Source of the DNA: Plasmopara viticola
Lineage: Eukaryota > Oomycota > Peronosporomycetes > Peronosporales > Peronosporaceae
Length of the DNA stretch: 64,000 nt
NCBI GenBank assembly: GCA_001695595.3
Contig: MBPM02000016.1
Coordinates: forward strand, 620,001 to 684,000
Direction of reading: 5' to 3'
A model generated the notes under the pieces. The model worked only from the letters and a program-made list of their open reading frames with translations, was not told the DNA's origin and made no database searches. This document shows positions 1 to 10,335 of this stretch, one piece after another (within the stretch, counting starts at the first letter, position 1; every line of letters starts with the position of its first letter). The position numbers and the translations under genes are program-made.

Positions 1-2568
1 AAATTCATCGTAGAACTCTTGCTGACTCGGAAATTTGTCAGGTTCGATAAAATTGAGCAGACACCAAAGCTCAAACACACCGTTTTGTAACGGAGTACCA
101 GTCATCAGAAGGCACGAATCCCAAGTAAACCCGTGAAGCACTTGAAGTAACTTGGCCTCCCGATTTTTTAGCTTATGAGCTTCATCAATCACGATATACC
201 GCCAGTGAATGAAGTCGAGAAACTCAGCATCCATCATGAGCGTCTGGTACGATGTGACCAAAACGTTAAATTTGTAAATGCCCCGCCTACGATGAGCTTC
301 ACTCGCAAAATGAAATTCCTGCTCACGGATGAACGCACGAATATCGGACCCTCCTTCAGAGTCGTGATACACGACACAGTTCATTGTAGTCCACGTCTCA
401 ATTTCTCGCTTCCAATTGCCCAGTGTTGCAAGTGGAGCAACAACTAAGAAAGGACCTCTAATGAATTCGCGCTGACGTAAATGCTCGAGAATAGAAGTTG
501 CTTGAACCGTCTTCCCCAGCCCCATTTCGTCAGCGAGAATGCAATTACGGCGATTATACCAGCAGAATGTCAGCCAGTTCAGTCCCTCTAATTGATACGA
601 TCGCAGCTTATTTTGATTATTGTAAACAGGAGACTCTTGATATTTTGCCCAAGTGTTCGGTTCCGGACGTACATCAGCATACGTTGCAGGATGTGCACCA
701 TTTATAATCGGAGGGTGGTTAAAGCGATGGTATGCGGCAATCTTCCGGTCATCAGTCAACTGATCTTCCCATTCCCATGTACAGTCAACATAGCTCATGT
801 CGCGCCACTTCACTAGGTACTTTACACCTGTCTTTTTCGGTACCATTGAATCATCGCTGCTTTCTTTTTGTAGAAGGTGGACAAGATAAGGGTTCGATTC
901 TTCGAATTCCTCGACCTCTTTCGCGTTCAAAATGCGATCTACTTCAATAAACGAGTCACTAAAGTAACTGCTGAGATCCTTCTCTTCGCCTATCACGACG
1001 GTTTCACGGGCCTCTTCCACCAAGCGACTATTTTTTTGCAGGTGCCGCTTCATGCGCTGAATAGCATGCTGGCCAAATTCCTCGATTTCTCGAACAGAGA
1101 GCCAGCTCACGTGAAGATACGAAGAATCTTTCCACTTGATAAGAAATTCAAGTGAGACGTCGGTGTCCGTCGGAGTATCTTTGTGAAAACGCACACTAAC
1201 AATTCGATCTATCTGAGGGCCCTTTATAACTTCCTTTTGCTTCGGCTTTTCAGACTTCTCTTCGTCGCTGAGCTCAAAATCTAGCTTTTCGTCCACATAC
1301 TTCTTCTTCGCCTTACCGACGTTGCGACCGGATCGGCGAGACGGCTTCTCCTCTGACATAATCTTCGGGCCCGAATAATTGTCGTCGGATTCACTTTCGT
1401 CCTCTTCCTCATCAGAAAAAGCCTTCTTTTTTTTGCCACGCTTAGTCTTCTTTTTTGCTGGTTTTGCCATTACAATGGGAGCAAAGTTTTTTCTTTTGTT
1501 TCTGCTAATGTTTTGCTGAACATGATTGTGAGTAGTTGTCTTCAGCGCACGACTTAAAATCTCATTCGGGATATTTCCACCAGTGGACGTAAATTTAAAT
1601 ACCATAATTTGAGCACGCAGTTGCTCTTTTTGTTCTACGGTGAATGCAGCACGCAGCGATGGTCTTCGGTGCTGCATCGTCTGCATGCTAGACATTGCAA
1701 CGGGAACATTACCACTTGCACCATTGCCAGCAGGGTTCATAAATTGGACTGCTCCATTGCCGTATGTTTGAAGAATGTACTGGTTGTAAGCTCTTGCTGC
1801 CTCTTTCTCCGATGGAAATACTCCCAACCGTCGAATGCCTCCACCATCAACATGTAGCTCCGCCGCCCAGCGATTAGGCGAAATATACCTAACACCTAAA
1901 TGCCACATTCCAGTCGTAAACAACCGAGAATTGTCCAAGCCAACAAGTGACGTCTGCTGTCCTTTTCGATATGCGTAAACGTCTCGATTGATGCTGCTTA
2001 CCAATCCACTACCACCAGGTCTTCGGAAACGCAGCAAAACAGGACGAAGCGACTTAAGACGAGACACAACGCGAGCAAAATCTTTCTGACTTTGAACTAA
2101 AAAGCCGTCCACTGCAATCAAGTCATCTCCAACAGAAATCATACCGCTGGCTTCGGCAGGTCCCATCAATGCGGATTCTGGTCGTCGAAAGCTTGTCACA
2201 GAAACGGATCCCAATCGAACGCTCATATTCATGCAAAGTCCAATTGATCCTTTTTGAAGCAGGACCTCGTACTCATCACCGGGAAATTGATTTTTCCAAC
2301 CGTGGGCTCTAATGTTCTCTGCGCCGACCGATGCACGCAAAACATCAACGGCGAGGGCACTTGCTTGAGCTGAAGAAGACGCATTCTTTGCGTATGCACC
2401 TAATCGGCTAAGCTTTGCCCGCTCTAGAGCGTACGAGTTCTCGTCCAAGCGCTGCGGGAATAGAGATTTCGCAGGAAACGGAGCCGGATTTAGATTAGGG
2501 TCATTACCTCCTTGTTGCTGCCCCTGCCCCTGCTCAAGTAAACAGTATCCAGTTTCAAAAACATTCAT
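1..2568 (-). CDS. Chromodomain-SNF2 ATPase with N-terminal PDZ, AP2/ERF-like and QLQ domains (3' end outside window)
   Basis: One uninterrupted frame of 856 codons from ATG at 2568 to the window edge, with no introns. Domains in order: PDZ-like (about 97-182, with SIGLCMN and GDDLIAVDG); AP2/ERF-like (about 220-278, with LGVRY, RWAAELHVDGG, LGVFPSEKEAARAYN); QLQ (about 309-336, FTVEQKEQLRAQI); a basic/acidic linker (about 380-450); chromodomain 1 (about 453-520); chromodomain 2 (about 540-618, YLVKWRDMSY, TWEWED); and the SNF2 helicase N-lobe (from about 655). Catalytic motifs are intact: Walker A DEMGLGKT at 680-687, DEAH at 795-798, TGTPLQN from 823. The family uses ATP hydrolysis to slide or remodel nucleosomes in the nucleus, with chromodomains reading histone tails. 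The helicase C-lobe and C-terminus lie off the window. The PDZ-AP2-QLQ extension is unlike any CHD protein I know. CHD-type assignment is firm; subfamily is not. Confidence 0.93.
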   Translation of the reverse strand, partial: MNVFETGYCLLEQGQGQQQGGNDPNLNPAPFPAKSLFPQRLDENSYALERAKLSRLGAYAKNASSSAQASALAVDVLRASVGAENIRAHGWKNQFPGDEYEVLLQKGSIGLCMNMSVRLGSVSVTSFRRPESALMGPAEASGMISVGDDLIAVDGFLVQSQKDFARVVSRLKSLRPVLLRFRRPGGSGLVSSINRDVYAYRKGQQTSLVGLDNSRLFTTGMWHLGVRYISPNRWAAELHVDGGGIRRLGVFPSEKEAARAYNQYILQTYGNGAVQFMNPAGNGASGNVPVAMSSMQTMQHRRPSLRAAFTVEQKEQLRAQIMVFKFTSTGGNIPNEILSRALKTTTHNHVQQNISRNKRKNFAPIVMAKPAKKKTKRGKKKKAFSDEEEDESESDDNYSGPKIMSEEKPSRRSGRNVGKAKKKYVDEKLDFELSDEEKSEKPKQKEVIKGPQIDRIVSVRFHKDTPTDTDVSLEFLIKWKDSSYLHVSWLSVREIEEFGQHAIQRMKRHLQKNSRLVEEARETVVIGEEKDLSSYFSDSFIEVDRILNAKEVEEFEESNPYLVHLLQKESSDDSMVPKKTGVKYLVKWRDMSYVDCTWEWEDQLTDDRKIAAYHRFNHPPIINGAHPATYADVRPEPNTWAKYQESPVYNNQNKLRSYQLEGLNWLTFCWYNRRNCILADEMGLGKTVQATSILEHLRQREFIRGPFLVVAPLATLGNWKREIETWTTMNCVVYHDSEGGSDIRAFIREQEFHFASEAHRRRGIYKFNVLVTSYQTLMMDAEFLDFIHWRYIVIDEAHKLKNREAKLLQVLHGFTWDSCLLMTGTPLQNGVFELWCLLNFIEPDKFPSQQEFYDEF

Positions 2569-2600
2569 AAAAATTACCCTGTACAACCAAACAACACAAC

Positions 2601-3602
2601 TCAAAATGCACGTACATTTGGTCCTCTCGAGGGACTTCTTGCTGTTCGTGCACCTTGTTGTCCCATCTGCAGGTTCCAGTTCTGATTGACTTGAGAGGCC
2701 ATTGTACCCATGCCGCTTTGCTCCATCATGGCAGGTCCAACAGGTGGGCCGTCCTGTGGTGTGGTGTAAAATGACGGCGCATTAGTCTGATGGTAAAACA
2801 TTTGAGACTGCGATACAGCGTGGCTATCCATCGATGAATTAGTAGCCGCTGCGGTGTCGTTCTGCAAATTGCTGTCGGAAAAGTTTGGGGGATTGTCGGT
2901 ATCAGCAGAGTCTTCTTCTTGTTTCTGCTGCTTTATTGCGCGCGGATCGCCGTCCAAGGGACGAATGGGCGTAGGCGACGGTGCTAGAAAATTGGATGAG
3001 GCGAATGGAAATTGCGTTTGCCAAGCTGCGTTTTTCTGTGCCAAAGTGTCAACGTGGAGGGGCATCACAGTATCCCCGCTTGATGATGCCACCAAATCCC
3101 TCTGCGACGAGCGATCAAGAGGACCATTTTGAGTCGTCTTCACCTCGCTATCTTCCTCCTTCAGCTGGTCAATGTCTTGCTGCTTCTCTGATAACGTGGC
3201 AGACACACCATCTTCATCTGCCGTCTCAGGACCCGTCTCGACTGACGCTGATGACGCCACTTCCATCTTAGCCTGCTCCCACCCATCATCACCAGATTTC
3301 GCTACTTCCAAAGCTGTGTCAGGTTCCTCATTGTTCTTATCATCGGGATTAACGGGTTCAACAACATCCGTTGTCTGGTCTGCAGCAATCGAATCTTCTG
3401 TCTTATCCTCAACTCCCGCGTCCCGCTCTCCAGCCATCTCCTGGGCAATAAAATCCTTTTCCTCGTAATTGCTACGACAATTTTCATTCCGATCATTCAG
3501 CATATTCTTCGTAGGCTGTGAATGAACCTCACGCTCAGCCTGTTCATCCTCCAAGCGATCCACCGTCTGCAGCGACTCCTCCTCGCGCGGCACGTCCTCC
3601 AT
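2601..3602 (-). CDS. Acidic low-complexity protein, unrecognised
   Basis: An ATG-initiated frame of 333 codons (MEDVPREEESLQTV...). The N-terminal two thirds are rich in Glu, Asp and Ser; the C-terminal third is rich in Gln, Asn, Met and Pro and ends in an Arg-Ser tract (ARTARSPSRGP). I see no folded domain, signal peptide or membrane segment; it looks disordered. The same frame is open a little upstream of the ATG but only from a TTG, so the ATG at 3602 was chosen. Its stop lies just 32 bp before the start of the downstream chromodomain-SNF2 gene on the same strand. That spacing is very short for two separate oomycete genes, so it could be an upstream exon of the remodeler whose junction I could not place. 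Function unknown. Confidence 0.6.
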   Translation of the reverse strand: MEDVPREEESLQTVDRLEDEQAEREVHSQPTKNMLNDRNENCRSNYEEKDFIAQEMAGERDAGVEDKTEDSIAADQTTDVVEPVNPDDKNNEEPDTALEVAKSGDDGWEQAKMEVASSASVETGPETADEDGVSATLSEKQQDIDQLKEEDSEVKTTQNGPLDRSSQRDLVASSSGDTVMPLHVDTLAQKNAAWQTQFPFASSNFLAPSPTPIRPLDGDPRAIKQQKQEEDSADTDNPPNFSDSNLQNDTAAATNSSMDSHAVSQSQMFYHQTNAPSFYTTPQDGPPVGPAMMEQSGMGTMASQVNQNWNLQMGQQGARTARSPSRGPNVRAF

Positions 3603-5651
3603 CAGAGACCAGCACACTCGGATCACTCTATCGAGCAAATTTTATGGATTCGGCTCCTGCGCGGATCAGGTAATTGCTCTAACTGCAGTAGAGACGCGCC
3701 AGGATATGAAGAGTGATTGCGCTCCTTTCCTTTCGCTTCTTCCGGTTCTCTGCATTTATAAGGCGGCTCGTGGCGGGTGGCAATAAAAAAACCTCTTGCG
3801 GGTTGTAAACGCGCACCGAGATATTTCGTTTTAGTAGGCTTTAAAAAACCTCGCGTCAATTTGGAGTCAAATGTTGGAGTCAAAAGTCTCCATTGTGTCA
3901 TGCTGGGCATTCAATTGGGGAGCTCACGCTTGTATAAGTCTAGCTAGCTATAAATTATTAAAAAAGTACGCCTCAATGACCTCCTCGTCCGTTTGCTTGG
4001 CGATTACAAGACAAACTTAAGCAGTTCAATACGAAGTGTATGTCACGCCTCGCACCCTTTCTACCTCGCAAAACACTAGGGGGATGGATACACCGTATCA
4101 ATCAAATCGTGACGTCGGACCAACGTCACGAAACGCTGAGGAGCGCAACGATGTACCACCGGTGGTGCCTCTCCCGGATGGGAAGGGACATATTTAGCCA
4201 ATCTGTCAGCATTGTGGCACCACGCCACCTCGACACGCCCGACGTCACACACAACTCGTGAAGATAGCTTGAAAACTGTATTAGTGCAACGAATGCCTTT
4301 CGATTTGCTGGGGACTTGCTGTGCATATAGCACTCTTGCTGATATTTGTGGGAAGCTTGTCGCTCGATCAACGGACCGACACCTGTTGGCAAGATCGTAA
4401 TCGAGCTCTTTGCGCAACGTTTTTGCAACATTATTGCTTGGTACCACGGCAAAAGTGTGGGTATGCGCTATCAACGCTACTAAGGTGCAAAATATTACTG
4501 TATGTGCATTCTTCAAGTAAGAGAATATGGAGCGTTTGGCAATTTCCCAAGACTATGGTTTCATTAGGTTTTAATTTTCTTCGAACATCAAACCCAGTTC
4601 TTCGCCACGAATATTGCACTTGCATCCATTCTCACGTAACTACGTGAGCCGCAACAAAGACGTTTGCATCGGAAACTCTCGCTTCGTAGAATAAAGCATG
4701 GGCGACGTTATTGCTTGCAATCGTTCTGGGTTGATTGGTCGCGAATGGTCTTCGTGCACTCTTACATGGCCCCAAGGTTTCTGTCTTATCATCAAAAAGC
4801 TCAGCTGATCGCCTTCGCTTGTTATGATCTTTGACGCAACGGACACATTCTCGGTGACTGTAACAAGAAAAAGACGAAATAATGTCAGTGTTAATACTTT
4901 AGTTTGACTTGGTTGTATCGTGACACACGTTGCATGGAAGCAGCACCGGAACAGAACCAGCGCATTGTACATCTGTTAATTGCACGCTCCGAAATGATAG
5001 GGCGAATCGAATATCTTTGCGTATACGATCGCTCGGTATCGCAACATAATCCTAAGTTGTGTCCGTTATCAAGCCAGATAGCATTTCGCTCTCAGAGTGT
5101 GCTTAGCTCGACAAAAAAAGTAAGCTCGCTCTGGCCGCTAATTAAGCGGCAATCCAAAAGTTGAACTTATACTTTAAGTCACTTTTGGTACAGGTCTAGT
5201 AACGAGCACGCTGTGCCAAAGGCTTCGCCTTTGATATCAGCCATTCAGTTGCGTGTCACTTTGGGGATGACACTTTTCTCTTCATCGCTGCTTGGTATTG
5301 TTTTTCATTATTCGATTCTTCGCAATAATAATTCTAGCGGGTTGCGGGTGTTGCTGTCGCAAATGGTTTCGTGGCAGCCGAGGCATCATCTTTTAATCAG
5401 CTAACTTGTACAGAAAAATGACAAGAGTGCTGTCTGCTCCGGGCGTCTTTGCTTTCCCTGTAGAGATACTCGTCACGCTTCTTACATAAGGGATTTGTTA
5501 CTGTAATAGGCATGTGATGCTTTTTTCTATGTGAGATTATATCAGTGACCACTCCGACCATTCACAGGTACATTTTTCACATAATTAATCCGATCAAAAC
5601 AATTCGATAGAAGAAAAAGAATTGCTATTTATGCTGTCTCGCACGGCCAAC
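3603..5651. other. About 2 kb without a recognisable gene
   Basis: Contains only short frames in several phases, most lacking an ATG. I see no conserved domain, tRNA or clear repeat. It separates the acidic protein gene from the 3' end of the TFIIF beta gene and should hold the promoter of the former, but no element could be assigned. Confidence 0.5.
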
Positions 5652-6902
5652 TTATGCGTGCGATGAAACTCCGTCCTTGTACTGAGGCTTAAGCTCGTAG
5701 CAGCTCTTGTTAGGGCCCTTGCGGTGGTACACGCAAATTTCTTTAAGAATCTCTTTCAACAACGACTACAAAACGACCCAAGGCGTAAGCTTCTATGCAA
5801 AAAAACATGCGAATCTGCTGCATGAGATGAAATTGCTAAGGCCTCACCTCGGGTTGACGACAATGGTAATTGAGCTCCTTAAGTGGCCAGTATTCGCGCT
5901 CCTCGAAGTGGTAAAAGACGAGATTTTTAAGTTCATCCTGCATTTATTATATAAGAACGGTAAAAATTGTCGTTTGCGCTTCCATAATCGAATAAATGGT
6001 ACCTTGCTCATCTTAATCTTTTTGTCCAGCTTATCCAAAAGCTTTGAATCAGTGTCATCCTCCTGCAAATGAGTGGCGTGAGCAACTCGAGCGAAATCAT
6101 GCAACGCGTATTTTAAGACGAACCTCCTCGCCCTCCGCTTCAGCCTTTTCGATGGTAAATTGAATTCTGGCCTTCTTCACGCGAGGCAGATCTTCGAGTG
6201 GCTGCACAATTCTGCATACAAAAAATGGCCAGTGTCAGCTCACCCACGCCTAAGACTTTCCATCAGGACAAGCACACCTCGTCTTGACCATTGACTTTAT
6301 CAAGCGCTGCTTGCACATTTTGCTGTACTGATCATTGCGCTGAGCCATGATAGTGCAGCTATTCTTCACCGTGCCCTCAATGGCCATACGGCCGGAGCCG
6401 TCCAGCGAAAATACCTTAAGCTTCAGCGGCGTTTCGCTAATCTCCACTCGGTACTCTGTTGGAATATCGTCCTCTAATGTACTTGGATTCACTGTCAGCA
6501 TACCCTGATCATCCAACACTACGAAGTACAGTAGCATGAATTGGCACCAGCGTCATTTTTGATCTTTATACCTTGCGACGGCCCAACACGCTCTTTTTCT
6601 CCAGCTTAATCGACCCTAACATCAACTCACTCTCTGCATTGAAAGCAAAGATTACTCGAGGACTGACAGCTTACTAAAAGTCAGTAAAAACGTTTTTGTA
6701 ACCTTGCACGTTCTTCCAAGACACGCCAAGAGCCGTCTAATAGCAGTAAATTGCATACAGCCAATTCACAAGCAAGAATGGAACAGTAAGTAGCAAACAC
6801 TAGCCAATAATTGCATTTGTGTCGTACTGGGATCTTAGCAAGGTACACCTCGCGGTCCTCTAATTCAAGATGCAGCGGCTCCACCTGGTCGGGCTCGGTC
6901 AT
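5652..6902 (-). CDS. Transcription initiation factor IIF subunit beta (TFIIF beta, RAP30), eight exons
   Basis: Exons on the minus strand: 6902-6828, 6736-6703, 6633-6572, 6504-6278, 6211-6124, 6062-6003, 5937-5848, 5765-5652. They sum to 750 nt, giving 249 residues in one frame; all introns are GT-AG. Human RAP30 is also 249 residues. The N-terminus (VYLAKIP, then a conserved Trp at 32, LGSIKL) matches the TFIIF dimerisation region. The middle (PLKLKVFSLDGSGRMAIEG) fits the beta-barrel part. Residues about 183-243 are the DNA-binding winged helix (LKNLVFYHFEE, SLLKEILKEICVYHRKGPNK, YELKPQYKD). The family binds RNA polymerase II with TFIIF alpha and delivers it to the promoter. The junction between exons 5 and 6 is the least certain; alternative donors lie within 15 nt. 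Divergent from uroporphyrinogen-III synthase. Confidence 0.92.
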
Positions 6903-7030
6903 TGTGCCTGGAAAGTAAAAAAAACTTGTTGGACCTATTTGCTGGCACTCCTTAACAGAATACTTTATACCGGTAGCGGTATCTAGAGTGTGTTTTTCTG
7001 GACGTCAACAAAGACGGGGTTCGAGTTCTC
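6903..7030. promoter_or_regulatory. Shared divergent promoter region
   Basis: Only 128 bp separate the ATG of the TFIIF beta gene (minus) from the ATG of uroporphyrinogen-III synthase (plus). Both genes must draw core promoter elements from this interval, so it is probably a bidirectional promoter. I could not identify a convincing oomycete initiator or a TATA box in it. Confidence 0.5.
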
Positions 7031-7911
7031 ATGGCCGTGTCAGTGCTGCTGCTTAAAGCAGCGGACGCAAGGTACAAGACCGCTTTGGAAAAGTGTTCGG
7101 AAATCAATTCTTCTCAAAAATCGGTGAAGGTCCACTTTTTGGAGGTGTTAACGTTTGAATACCTTAATGAAAAGCAACTAATGGATGTGTTGACACATCT
7201 GGAGCGATTCAGCGGCATCCTGGTTACAAGTCCACGCAGCGCAATAGCCGTCAATAGGACAGTCGAGAGGATGGACGCGAATGTGAAAGTAGAAGTTCTT
7301 AGCAAGTTGCGGGCTAAGCCCGTGTTTTCAGTAGGTGCTGCCACGTCGCGCGAGCTGCTGCCGCTCGAAGTAATCTGCATGGGTGACAACGCCGGCTCGG
7401 CCGACAAGTTATGCGAATACTTGTATCAGGATGGCATTTTGCCTGCAGACTGCAAGGAGAAGCCAATGATCTTTCTTTGTGGTGACAAGCGGCGGGAAGC
7501 TCTTCCCGATAGCTTCCGTTTGCGAGGTCTTCCGCTGGAGGAGCTGATCGTGTATCAGACTTGTGCAGTACAAAACGTCGAGCTTTCTGATGAATGTAAG
7601 GTGCCGAACTGGATTGTATTCTTCAGCCCGAGTGGACTAAAGGTGGTGAAAGACATGGCCTTACCTTGGGAGTCTATTCGAAAGGCAGCCATCGGTATGT
7701 ACACTCCACGAGTGACTGTGACTACGGATCATTGAAGGACGCTGATACTGTATTTGCTCTATTACTAGGCAAGACAACTGCAACTGCATTGCATGACCAC
7801 GCAACAGCTACAGCCCAATCATTCTGGGAACCGGACGTTATCGCGTCTAAGCCCGACCCTGACTCCTTGGCCTGCGCTATATTTGACTTTGAGAACAAGA
7901 GCACATCGTGA
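7031..7911 (+). CDS. Uroporphyrinogen-III synthase, two exons
   Basis: Exon 1 is 7031-7694 and exon 2 is 7769-7911. The 74-bp intron starts GTATGT and ends CTAG, and joining gives 268 residues, normal for the family. Enzyme role: cyclises hydroxymethylbilane with inversion of ring D to uroporphyrinogen III in heme synthesis. Sequence support: a two-lobed HEM4 pattern with ILVTSPRSA (63-71), VFSVGAATS (98-106), FLCGDKRREALPD (148-160), VYQT (174-177), WIVFFSPSG (194-202), and IGKTTATAL (221-229), which spans the splice junction. Without splicing the frame stops soon after residue 222, so the intron is needed. I see no signal peptide; cytosolic or mitochondrial location cannot be decided. Convergent with the small gene at 8087-8299. 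Confidence 0.93.
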
Positions 7912-8086
7912 ATTGACGACAAATTTGTCAACGCTACGATAAAAACAAAGAGCACATCGAGATTGTTGGCAAGAGGCTCATGCGTGTTGTTAATTACGCA
8001 TCGTTCTTTATGGCCTTGGCGGTTTATTTGTCGTGGTTTTTTCTTCTTGTCAAATCTTGCGACGCCATTTTTGCTCCAAAAGTGGG

Positions 8087-8299
8087 TTATTCGTCCTCTG
8101 TTTTGCGCGGCTGCATGGCGAGCTTAAGAGCCTGAAATCAGAGCGTAATAATAACTATGACATGCACGAATAAAAAATGACATAGGCGCACCTCGGCGCC
8201 TTCCCGTCGCGAATTCCAATCGGATAATGGGCCGATGATGACCTGCATGGTGCTTAAGACGATCCCGCTAGTGAGCAGGTAGCGGGCGATTCCGTTCAT
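8087..8299 (-). CDS. 50-residue protein with N-terminal hydrophobic segment, two exons
   Basis: Exon 1 is 8299-8192 and exon 2 is 8131-8087, joined across a 60-bp intron (GTGCGC to TTTCAG) to give 50 residues and a stop. The N-terminus MNGIARYLLTSGIVLSTMQV can form one membrane helix or a mitochondrial-type segment; the rest is polar and charged (DWNSRREGAE, QPRKTEDE). It lies between the 3' end of uroporphyrinogen-III synthase and the repeat region, in clean unique-looking sequence. The clean intron that keeps frame argues for a real gene even though it is far below usual length cut-offs. I do not recognise the family; small mitochondrial inner-membrane subunits have this shape, but that is only a guess. 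Confidence 0.6.
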
Positions 8300-9373
8300 C
8301 TTTAAAGGCTAGATTCTGAGGCTACAGGCGCACACAAAACAGAGCGGGTAGGAGTGATAATTAAGACCTGCACAGCGGTACCGGTAAAGTATACTACAAT
8401 ATTATTCGGAATAATATTACATTGATACGCGGAGGTGGTTGAACAAATTTCATTACACTTATATCCCTTGCTATTGTCGTAGTATCTAGAAGTATACCAA
8501 AGTCGGTTAAAACTGTAAATCGAGGACGGCAGGCATACAGACTTATAGTCACATAGGGAGCCAAGAAATCATCCAGAGTAAGCACTAAAATTCCGTTGTT
8601 TTCATAACGGGTTTTTTGGTGCAGTGGTTTAACTAATTTTGCTCCAAGTCGGCACCGTGCACGAAAACTGACTAATTGGGGGGATTACAATTGGGGAGTC
8701 GAAAAGTTGATAGCTTGCGATAAATGCCGAAGGCACTGACGTGAGGGAGTCGTTACAACACCTAGCCATAAGACGTCGGTCGGTATGCGAAGCCCCTAAT
8801 TAGGGGTAGACAATACCTTGGCGAAGCCCAATGCAAAGTGGGAGAGACGGTAATACTGGGTGGCGGAAAGCTGCAAGGATCGCTAATTTGAAAGTAGTCC
8901 CACCGAATCGGTATGAAAGATGTGACGTAGATCGGGCTAACCCGTGACCTCAAACAGGCGCAATTAGCATATCGGCTACGACTAATTCCAGGAGTAAAAA
9001 ACCCTTAAAAACGAAAGGCCAAAAATGCCAAATTGTTCAAAAGGTGCTAAGGCCGGAATTACGAAAGGCCGAAAGCAAGCTTAAAACAGCGTTTTTGTGT
9101 TGAGCCACTCTTATTTTTTGCAAAAGAGCTAAGAGGGTCATCCTTTCAGCTAGAATAGGACCCAAATGTGGCGGCTGCAAGAATGGGTCCAGGGTAACAT
9201 TGAGGACACAATTAGCAATACTGCTCCGAGTTAGTTTCCATCGTAAAGAGAACGTGCCGAAGCGTGAATTAGCTGCACTAAGTCTCCATTGTAAAATTTT
9301 ATCTGTAATTCGCTGGTGGATTTCAGTCTGGCTAGCAACTCAAGTTATTGCCGCAGTTTGGCACTGGAATGGC
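8300..9373. other. Repeat-like stretch without a gene
   Basis: No coding region is supported. The segment around 8640-9170 is compositionally distinct and could be the 3' tail of the adjacent LINE or another interspersed repeat, but I found no second copy of it in the window. Confidence 0.4.
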
Positions 9374-10000
9374 CTAGACTTTTGCAGCATAAGTCTCGAT
9401 AGAAGTGTTGTATGTCACTACAACAGCCTCGACTTGAGCGATAACTTCGATATCATTCCTGTGCGTCCACAAGCAACGTGGAACCATTACTTGAACAATG
9501 TGGAAAATCACAAATAAACTATAACCGTAACGTGACTTGGCATGGTCGGTTGGTTCAAGTTTAACAAACAGAATTGACTCCCATTCCAGTGGGGTCCGTA
9601 AAAAGCCTCGAAAAGCATTCAGCCATTTAGACCAAACTTGAATCGCAAAATCGCAATACCAAAACAAGTGTGGGGCAGTCTCCAGAATTCCACGACCATG
9701 ATGGCAGGTTGAAACTGCAGCAGTGAGATGCTGAAGACGATAACCGAGAATTAAAGCGTTGTGCTGGAGCCGATAAAGAAGGTCGAAGTAGACTGGCAAG
9801 ATATGTCGACTTAGTGTGTAGTCACGGGCCCACATAGTCGTATCAGGTCTACCTGAGACGCCGAGTCGAGAAAGGGGCAATGCTGGGCGGAGGTGGTGCA
9901 ATACGGGTATAGTAGGATTAATTGTCTCTTGAACATCTTGGCGACATTTATATGAGAAGACAAAAAACGTTTCAATCGTTGCGATCGAGCACAAGACTAA
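9374..10000 (-). pseudogene. LINE-type retrotransposon C-terminus, decayed
   Basis: The minus-strand frame reads RLGVSGRPDTTMW, then RLQHNALILGYRLQHL, CHHGRGILETAPHLFWYC, AIQVWSKWLNAF and CLWTHRNDIEV. This order is the zinc-binding region (zf-RVT type) after the reverse transcriptase domain of L1-like elements. The His/Cys pattern CHHG...ETAPHLFWYC is the clearest part. No reverse transcriptase core is visible, so this is a 3' fragment, probably truncated at insertion or by later deletion. The first cysteine pair appears altered. No target-site duplication could be defined. Confidence 0.6.
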
Positions 10001-10079
10001 ATTGAAATATACGCTCAAGCTAGAATAGCCATTGCCCGCTTGTGCGAATGACAATGGATTTCGCACACTTTCTCTGAAT

Positions 10080-10335
10080 ACTTGCTTTATCACCACACTA
10101 ATTTTGGACGGAGTAACTCATGACTTCATTTGTCTCTTCCACGTAATTGAAGACTTCCGAGTTTGAGCACAAGTGCCTAAACTTGCCCAATTTACGTACA
10201 CAGAGGAAGTTCTCGCCGCTGTTGAAGCCGTTTCAGCAAATAAAATGTACCACATGTTTATGCTTGTGTAATTGACATGCGCTGCTTCACTCTTAGTTAG
10301 GGCTTGCAGTCAATGTGACGCAAGTTTGTGAGCTG
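10080..10335. repeat. Copy A of a direct repeat shared with 25487-25957
   Basis: Closely matches 25487-25957 in the same orientation, from CTTGCTTTATCACC to CAATGTGACGCAAGTT. This copy lacks roughly 180 bp present in the other (near 25630-25810). The other copy carries a short frame for a possible secreted protein. Confidence 0.75.

Noticed and set aside
4076..4516. Minus-strand 146-codon frame resembling a secreted RXLR-type protein (hydrophobic start, KTLR)
   Set aside because: The frame begins at TTG, there is no in-frame ATG before the next upstream stop, and the C-terminal part has no recognisable fold.
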